From positions 2,480,001 to 2,544,000 of the forward strand of contig BSYQ01000014.1 of NCBI GenBank assembly GCA_030272585.1: 64,000 bases of DNA, in the 5' to 3' direction. Below, piece after piece: positions 1 to 9,940 of this stretch. This stretch comes from Bryopsis sp. KO-2023 (Eukaryota; Chlorophyta; Ulvophyceae; Bryopsidales; Bryopsidaceae). The notes below the pieces were generated by a model. The model was not told the origin of the DNA and did not search any database. It saw only the letters and a program-made list of their open reading frames with translations. The translations under genes and the position numbers were made by a program. Every line of letters starts with the position of its first letter. Within the stretch, counting starts at the first letter, position 1.

Positions 1-307
1 TGTTGTCAGTCGCTATGAGCGTGTGAGTTGTGCGTTAGGTAAACCTCCCCGGAGAGAAAACTGACCCCTAGCCCGTCCTGCGAACCGTCCACAGTTCTGT
101 CACGGGAAAAGATAGCAACCCGTTCGCCGGAAAAGATGGAACCTTTCCCCAGGCTTTTCCGGGAGTTCTGCTTGGTGCTCTTTTCCTAAGTCTTTTTGGT
201 ATCCCCTCTGGATAGCGTTCCAAATCAACTTTCTCGGCTTAATATGTTTCCCCCAGCTGGAAGGATAGTATTAAGTCGAGCGTGAACAGAGTGGTAATGA
301 TCCCTGT
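1..307. other. Non-coding flank of a chromovirus fragment
   Basis: This stretch follows, in the minus-strand sense, the stop of the integrase-chromodomain fragment at 308, so it is probably 3' untranslated sequence of that old element. It contains phrases resembling 'gggaaaagatggaaac', which also occur in the leader of the F elements near 13.37 kb and 14.3 kb. That hints at a related family. I see no LTR end, primer site or gene here. Confidence 0.4.
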
Positions 308-1600
308 TTAGGTTCGAGTTCTGCGTTGGGCCCTAGTCTTTTTCTTAGACTGGGTCACTTGTTTATTCTCCGGTTTGTTGGCTAAGTACTCCTTAAGCAA
401 GTCCTGGGCATTGGCCAGGTGGCTTTCTGGCTCCCAGGTGGATTCCATCAAATCGTAGCCCTTCCAAAGGATCAGGTACTCCTTGCGAGTAGTGCCCCGA
501 TCTCTGAGGATGCGCTCGACCTCGAATTCGATGGTCCCATCCACTAGCTCCCCCTCTGGAGCGTCTATCTCTCGCTGATCGTCATCAAGCCGAGAGTAAG
601 CCTTCAGTTTCGACACATGGAAAGTTGGGTGGATTTTCCAGTGGTCGGGAAGGTCAAGACGGTAGGCGACAGCCCCAATTCGGCTAGCCACCCGGAAAGG
701 TCCAACAAATCGCCGGCGAATTTTCGGTGGGATTTTCTGAAGTGAAGCAAGGGGAATATACTTGCTTTGTACCAGCACTTCATCGCCAACCTGAAAATCC
801 ACTTTCCTTCGACGTTTGTTTGCTGAGGTGCACATGCGGTTCTGTGCCTCTGCGTATTTCGCCTTAGCGTTTCGCATCTGGTCGTCCACTCGACGTACCA
901 TCTCAGCCGCCATTTCCGATTCATCGCCCGTCCGAACTCCCTTCCTGGCAACAACTATCTGCCCCATGTTCTGGCCATACAGAAGATGGGCTGGCGCGTA
1001 GCCTGTGGAGACATTCCGTGAATTATTTGCGGCAAATTCCGCGGTTGGCAAATAATCCACCCAACGGTCTGGGTATCGTTCCACATACGGACGCAGGAAA
1101 TCCTCCAGCACCCGGATGGTGACTTCCGACTGCCCATCCGTTTGGGGATGGTATGCAGTACTCATCCGGAGCTGAGTACCTAAAAGTTTGAAAAGGGAGG
1201 TCCAGAACAAACTTGTGAACCTTGGGTCCCGATCCGAAACTATGATTTTAGGCAGCCCGTAGTGTTTATATATGTTCTCCACGAACAGTTTTGCGTATTC
1301 TGGCGCCGTGATAGTTTTGTTACAGGGTACGAACCTCGCATACTTCGTCAATCGGTCTACAAAGACGGCGATTGCTGTGAAGCCATGGGAAGACGGTAGG
1401 TCGGTAACCAAGTCCGTCGTGATCTGTTCCCATTTCTGGTCTGGGATAGGCAACGGCTGCAAAAGACCTTTCTGCCTTTGCAAGTCCGATTTGTTTAGTT
1501 GACAAGTTGGGCACGTTTTCACGTATGCCTTTACGGCTAACCCAACGCCTTTCCACCAGTAATTGCGGGTAAGTACTTCGGTCATGCGGTCTGCTCCAAC
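308..1600 (-). pseudogene. Integrase-chromodomain fragment of a Ty3/gypsy chromovirus
   Basis: A fossil pol segment that carries, in order: the end of the integrase zinc-binding region (CPTCQLNK); the catalytic core, with TTDLVTDLP for the first Asp, IVSDRDPRFTS for the second and HPQTDGQSE for the Glu; the GPF/Y module (RRRFVGPFRV); and a C-terminal chromodomain (FEVERIL through LILWKGYD to STWEPESHL). The family role is insertion of element cDNA, with the chromodomain tethering it to chromatin. It is clearly diverged from the pol of copies A-D, so it is a different family. A DNA transposon sits at its right edge. It may belong to one of the F elements whose gag lies at 12.8-14.2 kb on the same strand, but that link is inference. 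The element is broken. Confidence 0.85.
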
Positions 1601-1610
1601 ATGACCGGCA

Positions 1611-2062
1611 GTCATGGGCTGCACAGGACAGACCCCTGTCCTGTGCATCGCACAGGACAGGGTTCTGTGCAGGTTCTGTGCACCCTGTGCTGTCCTGTCC
1701 TATGCAGCGGAATTGCACAGGCCAGGACAGAACAGACTGTCTGTTCTGTGCACAGGGTCAGACCTGTGCTGCACAGGTGCACAGACTTGCACAGCACAGC
1801 ACAGAACTGCACAGAATCTGCACAGAACTGCACAGAATCTGCACAGATTTTGCACAGAATCTGCACAGAACTGCACAGAAACTGCACAGAACTGCACAGA
1901 AACTGCACAGAACTGCACAGAAACTGCACAGATTTTGCACAGACCCTGTCTGTGCTGTGCTGTACAGGTCTGTGCACCTGTGCAGCACAGGTCTGACCCT
2001 GTGCACAGAACAGACAGTCTGTTCTGTCCTGTCCTGTGCACAGAGGTCTCAGCCCATGTCTG
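1611..2062. mobile_element. Small non-autonomous DNA transposon with minisatellite core
   Basis: A 452 bp insertion flanked by an exact 10 bp direct repeat, ATGACCGGCA, at 1601-1610 and 2063-2072. Both ends carry CATGGGCTG in inverted orientation (left 1613-1621; right, reversed, 2050-2058). Inside are inverted arms of about 68 bp, at about 1722-1790 and 1958-2027, identical but for one or two bases. The core (about 1790-1945) is a tandem array of 10-11 bp CACAGAACTG / CACAGAATCTG units. There is no transposase. A 9-11 bp target duplication is typical of Mutator-like elements, so a MULE-derived foldback element or MITE is the likeliest class. It inserted into an older retrotransposon pol. Open frames across it are a by-product of the repeats. 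Confidence 0.75.
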
Positions 2063-2072
2063 ATGACCGGCA

Positions 2073-2731
2073 CTGGGAACGTCGTGATGCTCTTCCAGAA
2101 TCTGTTTCTGGAAAGAAGCAGGGACCACAAGCAAACTAGGACCTGGGTCTGTCTTGGTGTAATACAAGAACCCGTCGTCCAGCTTGTATTGCGGAGAAAC
2201 CCCTCGTTCCATCCTTTCAAAGATAGGCTTGAGTTGTTCATCACTTCTCAAAGCCTCTTTCCACGCCTCCTTCTCTGCCACTTCCCAAGTGGAGAGGTTA
2301 TTGAGCTGGTCTGGCGGACCAGGAAGGCTCCGGGATAACGCATCAGCCAAAACATTGGCTTTTCCCTGGATATAGACGATTTTTGGACCTATGGATTGGA
2401 AAAACCCTGAGTTTAACCACCGGGTTTGGGTCCGCGACAACGTGCTCTGGTTGATGAAGTGGGTGATCGGTTTGTGGTCCGTCAACACCTTCACACCCCC
2501 ATCGCATCCCTCAAGGTAGTGTCGCCACTGGGCTAAAGCATACGCTATTGCCCCCAGCTCCCGCTCGTATGCGGAGTATCGCGTTTCAGCTGGTTTTAAT
2601 CGTCTGGAAAGGTATGCAATTGGTTGCAAACCTTTCCCATGATCCTGGGTAAGAACCGCTCCATATGCAGTTCCAGATGCATCCGTTATTACGGTGTACT
2701 CCTTAGCCGGATCAGGAAGGAGTAAGATCGG
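2073..2731 (-). pseudogene. RNase H / integrase N-terminal fragment of a chromovirus
   Basis: Minus-strand fossil pol segment. It has the RNase H region (TVITDASGTAYGAVL, then AYERELGAIAYAL and VLTDHKPITHF, which carry the family's acidic residues), the conserved GKANVLADALSR linker, and then the start of the integrase zinc-binding domain (EEHHDVPSAGH). It comes from the same old element as the fragment at 308-1600, on the other side of the small DNA transposon. Its right edge is the 5' LTR of copy A at 2732. Broken element; family assignment is good, exact copy relations are not. Confidence 0.8.
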
Positions 2732-3148
2732 TGTTAGTCTTTTAGTGCTATACGAGGTAGTTTGGGATAGAGTCGGGGGTGGCTGACGCATGTGGGTTCG
2801 CGAGTAAGACAGATTAGACCCAGAGTTTGGGGCATGCGTCAGCGTACTACACTTAGGGGTACTTAAGAGGCCCACTCGTTGTTTTGACATCTTTTACTTT
2901 GTAAGAACTCGGGATTCGTGGGATTGGTGTGTTCCCGCTTGTGTGTGTGTTTGTGTGTGTGTGTCTAAGTGTTTGCCTGACGCAATCACTTATCCAACCA
3001 AGTGCTCTAGTAGCGTTCACAACCGCGCTAGCTAGAGAGTTGTCTAAAGCAACAAACCCCACAAGTATACTTGCGTTAGCCAGCAAGTTATCACGAATCC
3101 AACCAACACAGCCGACCACTATTGCGTCACCCACAAGCTTCACTATCA
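2732..3148 (+). repeat. 5' LTR of copy A
   Basis: Starts TGTTAGTC and ends TTCACTATCA, with TG...CA termini. It carries the family landmarks: an inverted pair of GCTGACGCATG / CATGCGTCAGC, a TTAAGA box, a short copy-specific patch after GTTTTGACA, a GT microsatellite and two more TGACGCA-type heptamers near the 3' end. The PBS follows two bases after its end. Confidence 0.92.
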
Positions 3149-3293
3149 ATTGGTTTCGGAGCTAGGCAAGAACTTTAAGTTCTTGAGATCGAAACTTGTG
3201 AACGTGGCGCAACAAACGTTTTTGTTTGTTTGTTTGGTCGAGAGAAACTCCAACCGTGGTTGTTGAGTACTCCCAAATAGTGGCTGAGAGACC
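3149..3293 (+). promoter_or_regulatory. Primer-binding site and leader of copy A
   Basis: The PBS is TGGTTTCGGAGC at 3151-3162, starting two bases after the LTR, as expected for priming by the CCA end of a tRNA. A perfect 9 bp inverted repeat with a one-base centre (CAAGAACTT T AAGTTCTTG, 3167-3185) follows at once and recurs in copies C and D. A GTTT-rich stretch lies before the gag start. The ATG at 3294 sits in ACCATGG, a strong eukaryotic start context. Confidence 0.85.
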
Positions 3294-5945
3294 ATGGCTG
3301 ACCGTGAACACGCATTGGCAGTGCGCGAGCCTCAAGTTGAAGAGCCAGGGATTGAACCTGAGTTCGATGAGGAATTGCCTGACGCACCCAATGTTGTGTA
3401 CCAACAAATAAACGTCCAGAACATCCACAATGTCCAGCAAGCAGCTGTCGACATAGACATGGGAGCTGATGCGGAAGCCTTAAGAGAGGATGTGGACGCG
3501 GTCCATGACCGTGTGGACGATTTAGCCCACGGGCTAAGGGGTCACCTGCAGCAAGTTGACCAGACACTGGGGCAGAGGCTAGCCCATACTGAGGCCTCTG
3601 TGTCGAACCAACTGGCTGGCGCATCAGAGGTGATCGGGCAGGCGCTGGAAACACAGCACCAGCATGCGCAACAGGTTGAGGCCACGCAGCATGCGGTGGT
3701 GTCGCAACAGGAGAAGCTGGATTCAGTAGCGGCTCAACATAGTCGATACGAGCAGAGGCTATTACGCCAAGATATCGATCATAGAAAGGAAAGAGCCGAG
3801 ATCAGAGCTTCTGTGGACGCAATAACGAGGAGAATGGATGCCGCAGACATTCTAGCGGACTCTCGTTTTGCTGACCTAAAAGAAACGGCTGAAGCATCAG
3901 CACTTCAGTTAAAACAGCTCTCCGAGTTATCCCTTGTACAAGGGCGGAGAATTGAAGGTTTATTAGGAACTGTTGCGGATTCCAACGAAAAAGTCGAACG
4001 GACTCTAGAATTGTTTCGGGAGTCCTTGCACAAACAAGGTGCTGAGGTGAAGCGTTTGCAGAGCTCAAGAGTAGCAATTCAAAAAGATTTGATTGCCTTG
4101 GAGAAAAAGGCATCCAAGACCTGGGATCAGCAGCAAGATGCAGCTGATGTGGTTGCCTTAAGATTATCCGGCCTGGAACGAAGCATGGAGGATGTGAGTG
4201 GCGGAAGTCAGAGTGCCCAAAGTGGAAGTGATGCTCGAGCAGTATCACCAGAGCGAGAAGAATCAACTTCTCCTGAGCCTGAGGACTCAGCCTTTGGGAT
4301 GCCGCTGCCGAAGAAATCAGTAAAGCAGTTGGCTGCATCATGGCCGCCACTAGACCAGAGCTTCGCGGTAGGAATGGTTGGGGCAGGAACCTCAACAATA
4401 CCGGCTCCTCCAGCAGTACAGGTCGAGGAGGGTGAAATTGTTGCTGCAGAAGCACCACCATGCACTGCAGTGGACAGCGCACCAGACGCTGATTTCACAT
4501 TCCCTCAATTGATACCTCCAAGTACAAGAGCTCAGCCTGGAGTACGCATCTCAGAACCCGACTCTGCCGATGGATCACGTAGACCCACACGAACTAACCC
4601 AAGAGTTCTCTCCTCAGCAGAAGTGTTATATCAAATTGACCTTGAGCGTGCTAAGGCACAGGTCAGAGAAGAGAAAGGAAAAGAACCCATGCAGATCCCC
4701 ACACGTACTGGAAGATTGGGACTTGGGTTAAGTGCATTGGGAGCAAGGGTAGAAAATAATCCCTTTGCTGCACTTGGTTCATATGAGTCTACTGGTGGAC
4801 CCAGTCGAGTTCCTCGCATGCGAGGTAACTTTGGAGACCCTGGTGATGACGACCCAGATGATGATGGCGGTGATGATTACCGCGACAGACGAAACCGCTC
4901 ACCTTCCCGCATTCCAGGTGCGCCTGATGGCGGAGGAGGTGGTGGCGGCGGTGGAGATGGTGGAGGCGGTGGACCTCCCGGTGGACCTCCTGGTGGAGGT
5001 GGAGGTGGAGGTGGCGCTGGACCAGTAGGCCCAGGACCTCCTAGGCAAGGACAGTGGTTGCCTAGCACCGTCAAGTTGCAAATGCCTCGCGCATTTAACG
5101 GAAGTGGCGAACCAAAAGCCCGTAAATGGCAAGTGCTCATGACGCGGTATTTGAGAACCTGCGGAGTGCATGAAGCACAGTGGCAATCGATTATGGCCAC
5201 TAACCTTTATGGGGCTGCCTCGGATTGGTTAACGATGCAAGAGTTGAAAATTCACCGAGGTGAAAGACCACCCTTCCGTGACTGGATGGACTTCATGGAT
5301 GGCTTAGCTACAGCTTTCGAATTCTCTAGTGATCGAGATGAAGCGTGGCGTGACCTCCACAAACTCAAGCAGACTGGAACAGTGAAACAGTTTGTAAAAG
5401 AGTTTCAGCGTTTGGTCTTGAGGATTCCAGACCTCGAAGAGGATCACCAATATTTACTCTTCGTTGATGGACTCAAGAGTGAAGTTCAGAAGCTGGTCGC
5501 TGCAACGGTACCTCGAGATGTCGAGGCTGCCATCATATCCGCCGAACGATTGGAAGCCCTTGGAGTTGGAACACAAGGCCAAGGAGGGCAGACCAATCAG
5601 AAAAAGAAAGGAGTCTGGCGTGGTGGAAGAAAGAAGAAAGGCCAGAATCAGGGTCAGCAGCAGCAGAACCCTACACCACCAGCCCAAGCACCACCACAAG
5701 CTGCCGCAGGAGTGCAACAGCAGCAGCAACAGCAACAAGGACGAGGAGGAGGACGTGGTGGTGGTGGACGTGGACGCGGTGGTGGTAACCGTGGAAGAGG
5801 ACAAGCCAATCAGGGAAGACAAAACCCCCAGGGGGGAGGGGGATATAATTGTTATCTTTGTGGAAAGAAGGGTCACCCTGTGAGGCAATGTCCTAGATTG
5901 GAGGAGGTGAAAAACCTCCCCGATGTAAAAAAAATGTTAAACTGA
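3294..5945 (+). CDS. gag: Gag polyprotein of copy A
   Basis: 883 aa structural protein. Residues 1-330 or so are acidic and helical, rich in Q/E/L/A, and look like long coiled coils. A Pro/Ser-rich linker and a glycine-rich stretch (about 545-580) follow. The Gag core (about 590-760) is recognisable from KARKWQVLMTRYLR, DWLTMQELK and FVKEFQRLVLRIPD. The basic Q/RG-rich tail ends in a CCHC zinc knuckle, CYLCGKKGHPVRQC (C853 to C866), which in the family binds genomic RNA. The N-terminal extension makes it longer than usual for Ty3/gypsy Gag. pol lies in a different frame just downstream, and an A-rich run lies close to the gag stop. Members of this family are known to express pol by programmed recoding; that it happens here is inference. 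Confidence 0.9.
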   Translation: MADREHALAVREPQVEEPGIEPEFDEELPDAPNVVYQQINVQNIHNVQQAAVDIDMGADAEALREDVDAVHDRVDDLAHGLRGHLQQVDQTLGQRLAHTEASVSNQLAGASEVIGQALETQHQHAQQVEATQHAVVSQQEKLDSVAAQHSRYEQRLLRQDIDHRKERAEIRASVDAITRRMDAADILADSRFADLKETAEASALQLKQLSELSLVQGRRIEGLLGTVADSNEKVERTLELFRESLHKQGAEVKRLQSSRVAIQKDLIALEKKASKTWDQQQDAADVVALRLSGLERSMEDVSGGSQSAQSGSDARAVSPEREESTSPEPEDSAFGMPLPKKSVKQLAASWPPLDQSFAVGMVGAGTSTIPAPPAVQVEEGEIVAAEAPPCTAVDSAPDADFTFPQLIPPSTRAQPGVRISEPDSADGSRRPTRTNPRVLSSAEVLYQIDLERAKAQVREEKGKEPMQIPTRTGRLGLGLSALGARVENNPFAALGSYESTGGPSRVPRMRGNFGDPGDDDPDDDGGDDYRDRRNRSPSRIPGAPDGGGGGGGGGDGGGGGPPGGPPGGGGGGGGAGPVGPGPPRQGQWLPSTVKLQMPRAFNGSGEPKARKWQVLMTRYLRTCGVHEAQWQSIMATNLYGAASDWLTMQELKIHRGERPPFRDWMDFMDGLATAFEFSSDRDEAWRDLHKLKQTGTVKQFVKEFQRLVLRIPDLEEDHQYLLFVDGLKSEVQKLVAATVPRDVEAAIISAERLEALGVGTQGQGGQTNQKKKGVWRGGRKKKGQNQGQQQQNPTPPAQAPPQAAAGVQQQQQQQQGRGGGRGGGGRGRGGGNRGRGQANQGRQNPQGGGGYNCYLCGKKGHPVRQCPRLEEVKNLPDVKKMLN

Positions 5946-6199
5946 CCGCCAGGCAGGAAACTGCTTCGTCTGAGCCTGGCCGACGCAAACGTCGTAAGCG
6001 AAACAGAGTTCGTAGGCGGCGTAGGAAGCTAAGATCAAAAGTAGGTGCCTCGAAAAAGGTTTGTACTCACAGCGGAAAACCTAGGGCGCGGACTAGTACA
6101 CCGCGTGAAGAGAGAACAGAGACACTCTCCACATCTACCCAATCGGCACATGACAACTGCGATTGGAAAAATGAACAGAAGGAAAGCACACCGGATGAG

Positions 6200-9100
6200 A
6201 TGGACGCGCCTCATGCGTCATCTGCATCTCTTCCCTCTGTTAGTGAATCTGTGGGCTCATTGGAGTCGCAGAGTAGTCTACAGGAGTCCCTGCCTGCAGA
6301 CGTAGACGATAGTGGGTCAGAAACAACCCAGCGGTCTACCACAGAGCGAGTTAATGTGTCAGAAGTTCGATCAACTTCGTCAACCAAGGGTGACACATGC
6401 CCTCTGTTAAAAATTCAAGAAGTGCCTGTGAGAGGGTACGAAGTAAAAGCACGGATCAAGACCACGGACCTTTATGCATTCATTGATTGTGGAAGTACCG
6501 CAAACTATATCAATGATAAGGTAGCGCGAGATCTCGGGTTGTCGATTACACCAAGCTCAAAAAGAGCAATGTTGGCAAACGGAGATATTAAAGAACTGGC
6601 TGGCAGCTGTAACAACCTCCGAGTAAAGATAGGAGGGCTGAAGTGCAAAATGAAAGCGGATCTGTTCCCAGACCTTGGTTATGACCTAATATTGGGCATG
6701 CCTTGGTTGCAGAAAGAAAACCCCCGCATAGACTTTCAGCAAAATGAGATTTCAGTTTGCAAAAACAGCCAAGTGTTTCATCTCCCGTTGCGTCATCCAA
6801 CCCAAGAGAGTATTGAACCTGAACGAAAAGTACAGTCGATACTGCAAGAAGTGCCAGTGACCGAGTGTTCAGCTAAGAGAATGATGCGTCATCTCAAAAC
6901 AGAGACAGCATTCATGGTTGTAGTGCAAGAGTCTGAAGAGAAAGCTTTAGGCCAACATGAATTGCCTGACGCAATAGAGCGAACACAGCCATTCAACACT
7001 GAGGATGAGATTGGCAAACTTATTCGTTCAGACACCCCTGCCGAAATTAAAAAGGTGGTAGAAACACACCGTGGTGTGTTCCCTCGTGATTTACCCCCAG
7101 GGATCCCTCCGAAGAGAAAAGGTCATGAGTTTAAGATAGACCTGGAGGATCCAACACCTATCCATCGTCCAATATACAAGCTTTCACCAGCAGAGCTGGA
7201 TGAAGTGAAAGCACAAGTGGACTACCTTCTGGAACAGAAGAAAATCAAACCATCCGAGTCCCCTTGGGGCGCGCCAATCCTATTTGTACCAAAAAAGGAT
7301 GGAGGCTTAAGGATGTGTGTGGATTACAGGTGGATCAATAAGGTGACGGTGAAAAACCGATATCCTTTACCCCTGCCAGAAGAATTGATGGATAGAGTGT
7401 TCAAAGCCAAAGTGTTCTCAAAGTTAGATCTGCGATCAGGCTACTGGCAATTTCCAGTAAGGCCATCTGATACAGATAAAACAGCGTTCCGCACGAGATA
7501 CGGTCACTTTGAGTTTTTGGTAGCGCCTTTTGGGCTAACCAATTGCCCAGCGCAATTCCAAACTCTAGTGCAAGACCTACTCACAGAGTTTTTAGATGAT
7601 TTTGTTGTTGTCTTTATTGATGACATACTCATCTTCTCTGAAAACATGGAACAGCATGCCGAACACTTAGAGAAAGTCCTGTCGCGACTAGCAGAATATC
7701 AGCTTTTTGCTAAGGCAAGTAAAAGTGAGCTGGCTGTCGCAACAGTAGACTATCTTGGCTACCGCATTAGCGGAAGTGGGTTAGAACCACAGGAACAAAA
7801 AGTGAAGGCAGTGAAGGAGTGGAAGGAACTACAGAGTGTTAGCGATGTACGTAGTTTCCTTGGAATGGTTTCATATTACAGGAAATTCATTCCCCAGTTT
7901 GCACATGTTGCTGGACCACTCCATGACTTAGTGAAAAAAGACCATCCCTGGAGATGGGGACAGGTTGAGCGTGGCGCATTCAATGAACTGAAAAAGCGTC
8001 TAAGTCAAGCTCCCGTCCTTATTTTTCCAGATGCGTCACTGCCTTACACTGTGATCACTGATGCGTCGAATGAGGCCATCGGTGCCGTGTTAACACAGGA
8101 TCACGGAGAGGGGCTACAGCCAATAGCTTACCTCTCACGTAGATTCAAGCCTGCCGAGCTTAACTATGCACCATACGACAAAGAGTTGTGTGCAATATGT
8201 TATGCGATGGTGCAGTGGAGACATTATCTAGAAGGTTGTGCGGGTGGAGTAACAGTGTTCACTGACCACCAACCTCTGACGCATATTCTGTCGCAGAGGA
8301 ACCTTTCTAGAACCCAAGCAAGATGGCTTGAGGCGGGGTACCTGACTTCGATCAACCCCAAGATCTCCTATATCAAAGGCAAGGCTAATGTGTTAGCAGA
8401 TGCTCTCTCCCGCAGTGTTCCTAAGCCCGTGGAAACTGCGATGAACATTTCCACTTGGCAAGTGCATCAAGCAAGCCAAGACGAGTGGAAACAAGCCCTC
8501 CAAGCTGATAACTCCTTGGTGAAGATATTGCGGAAGCTTGAGAGTGGCGAGGAAGTTGAGGGATATTTCCTCAGAGAGGGAATACTCTGGACGGTCCCAA
8601 AGAGAGGATTAGTCGAGAAAGTGGTGGTTCCTAAAGGCCAGCGCAATAAGATTATGAAGGAGTGCCATGAGACACCTTCAGCCGGCCATACAGGACCAGC
8701 GCGAACAGGAGAAATCCTAGCGCGGCGATATTGGTGGAAGGGGTGGATGAATGAGTTGAAGGCATTTGTGCGCGAATGCCCTGTGTGCCAACAAATAAAG
8801 GCTGACACACAGAAGCCTATGGGCTTACTTCAACCCCTGCCAATACCTGAGCGGAAGTGGGAGCAGATTACCACTGACTTGGTGACAGATCTACCAGCAT
8901 CCAATGGGTTTACTGCTGTAGCTGTCTTTGTCGATAGACTTACCAAGTTTGTGCATTTCGCCCCCTGTACTAAAGAGATTACCGCTGCAGGATACGCCCA
9001 ACTTTTTATCGAACATGTTTACCGCAACCATGGCTTACCTAAAGTGATTGTGTCTGATAGAGACCCTCGCTTTACCAGCAAGTTCTGGCAGACGCTTTTT

Positions 9101-9940
9101 AAAGCTCTGGGTACAGAGATTCGTATGAGTACAGCTTACCACCCTCAGACGGATGGGCAGAGTGAGGTTACCATACGTACTCTGGAAAATTTTCTAAGGC
9201 CATATGCTGAGAGGTATCCCCATAAGTGGGTTGAGTATTTACCTACAGCAGAGTTTGCAGCAAACAATGCAGTGAATGCGAGTACAGGGTTCGCACCTGC
9301 ATACTTGATGTATGGGTACCATCCAGAAACACCAAACATTGGTGGGACGGCAACACAATTTCAAGTGGAAGCAGTTAAGACAATGGTAGCACGGATGGCA
9401 CAGGACTTAGATACCGCAAAAGCATATTACTCTAGAGCACAACACAGAATGTGTGTGAGTGCAAACAAGAAGAGGAAAGATATTGCTTTTGAGAAAGGGG
9501 ATAAAGTCCTGATAAAAAGCCGTTTTATTCCGTTGGCTGCTTTGAACAAAGTGAGTCCAAAACTGCGCCGTCGATTTGTGGGTCCCTTTGAAATTGTGGA
9601 GAAAATATCAAAGGTGGCTTACAGAGTTCAACTTCCGGAAACATGGCTCATTCACCCAGTGTTTCATGTTTCTAAGTTCAAGCGTTATCACGCCTCGAGT
9701 GATAACAGCAGGCAGATACAACCTCCAGAAGGAGAGTTGATTGGTAGCGAAGTAGAGTATGAGGTCGAAAATATCCTAAGGGCTAGAGGTAAACGCAATC
9801 GTGAATACCTAGTGCTGTGGAAAGGATACGATCTACTTGACGCTACTTGGGAACCTGAAGCTAATCTGGTTAACGCACCAGATATACTTCGCGCATTTAA
9901 AGAGAAAGAAAGAAAAGAGTTGCAGAAAGGAAGAGAATAG
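6200..9940 (+). CDS. pol: Pol polyprotein with C-terminal chromodomain, copy A
   Basis: 1246 aa from the first in-frame ATG. Domain order: aspartic protease with active site IDCGST (D96) and ILGMPWL; reverse transcriptase with VDYRWIN, LDLRSGYWQ and the catalytic FIDD box (D474/D475); RNase H (D621 in TDAS); integrase with an HHCC zinc finger from H823, and catalytic D893, D953 and E989, giving D-x35-E spacing; GPF/Y motif (RRRFVGPFEIV); chromodomain from about residue 1185 (YEVENIL, LVLWKGYD, ATWEPEANL). The gene order PR-RT-RH-IN-CHD defines a chromovirus. The protease has DCG where DSG or DTG is commoner. The true N-terminus is probably set by processing of a Gag-Pol precursor. Confidence 0.95.
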   Translation: MDAPHASSASLPSVSESVGSLESQSSLQESLPADVDDSGSETTQRSTTERVNVSEVRSTSSTKGDTCPLLKIQEVPVRGYEVKARIKTTDLYAFIDCGSTANYINDKVARDLGLSITPSSKRAMLANGDIKELAGSCNNLRVKIGGLKCKMKADLFPDLGYDLILGMPWLQKENPRIDFQQNEISVCKNSQVFHLPLRHPTQESIEPERKVQSILQEVPVTECSAKRMMRHLKTETAFMVVVQESEEKALGQHELPDAIERTQPFNTEDEIGKLIRSDTPAEIKKVVETHRGVFPRDLPPGIPPKRKGHEFKIDLEDPTPIHRPIYKLSPAELDEVKAQVDYLLEQKKIKPSESPWGAPILFVPKKDGGLRMCVDYRWINKVTVKNRYPLPLPEELMDRVFKAKVFSKLDLRSGYWQFPVRPSDTDKTAFRTRYGHFEFLVAPFGLTNCPAQFQTLVQDLLTEFLDDFVVVFIDDILIFSENMEQHAEHLEKVLSRLAEYQLFAKASKSELAVATVDYLGYRISGSGLEPQEQKVKAVKEWKELQSVSDVRSFLGMVSYYRKFIPQFAHVAGPLHDLVKKDHPWRWGQVERGAFNELKKRLSQAPVLIFPDASLPYTVITDASNEAIGAVLTQDHGEGLQPIAYLSRRFKPAELNYAPYDKELCAICYAMVQWRHYLEGCAGGVTVFTDHQPLTHILSQRNLSRTQARWLEAGYLTSINPKISYIKGKANVLADALSRSVPKPVETAMNISTWQVHQASQDEWKQALQADNSLVKILRKLESGEEVEGYFLREGILWTVPKRGLVEKVVVPKGQRNKIMKECHETPSAGHTGPARTGEILARRYWWKGWMNELKAFVRECPVCQQIKADTQKPMGLLQPLPIPERKWEQITTDLVTDLPASNGFTAVAVFVDRLTKFVHFAPCTKEITAAGYAQLFIEHVYRNHGLPKVIVSDRDPRFTSKFWQTLFKALGTEIRMSTAYHPQTDGQSEVTIRTLENFLRPYAERYPHKWVEYLPTAEFAANNAVNASTGFAPAYLMYGYHPETPNIGGTATQFQVEAVKTMVARMAQDLDTAKAYYSRAQHRMCVSANKKRKDIAFEKGDKVLIKSRFIPLAALNKVSPKLRRRFVGPFEIVEKISKVAYRVQLPETWLIHPVFHVSKFKRYHASSDNSRQIQPPEGELIGSEVEYEVENILRARGKRNREYLVLWKGYDLLDATWEPEANLVNAPDILRAFKEKERKELQKGRE

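Noticed and set aside
1612-2244. Cys/Gln-rich overlapping frames on both strands
   Set aside because: Products of the CACAG-type minisatellite in the small DNA transposon.
3162-3440. Minus-strand frames over the gag start (also near 52055 and 53734)
   Set aside because: Shadows of gag and leader on the opposite strand that recur with each copy.
4877-5200. Proline-rich frame antisense to gag (and its counterparts at 41945, 50295 and 55449)
   Set aside because: Shadow of the Gly-rich Gag linker read on the other strand; no start context or domain.
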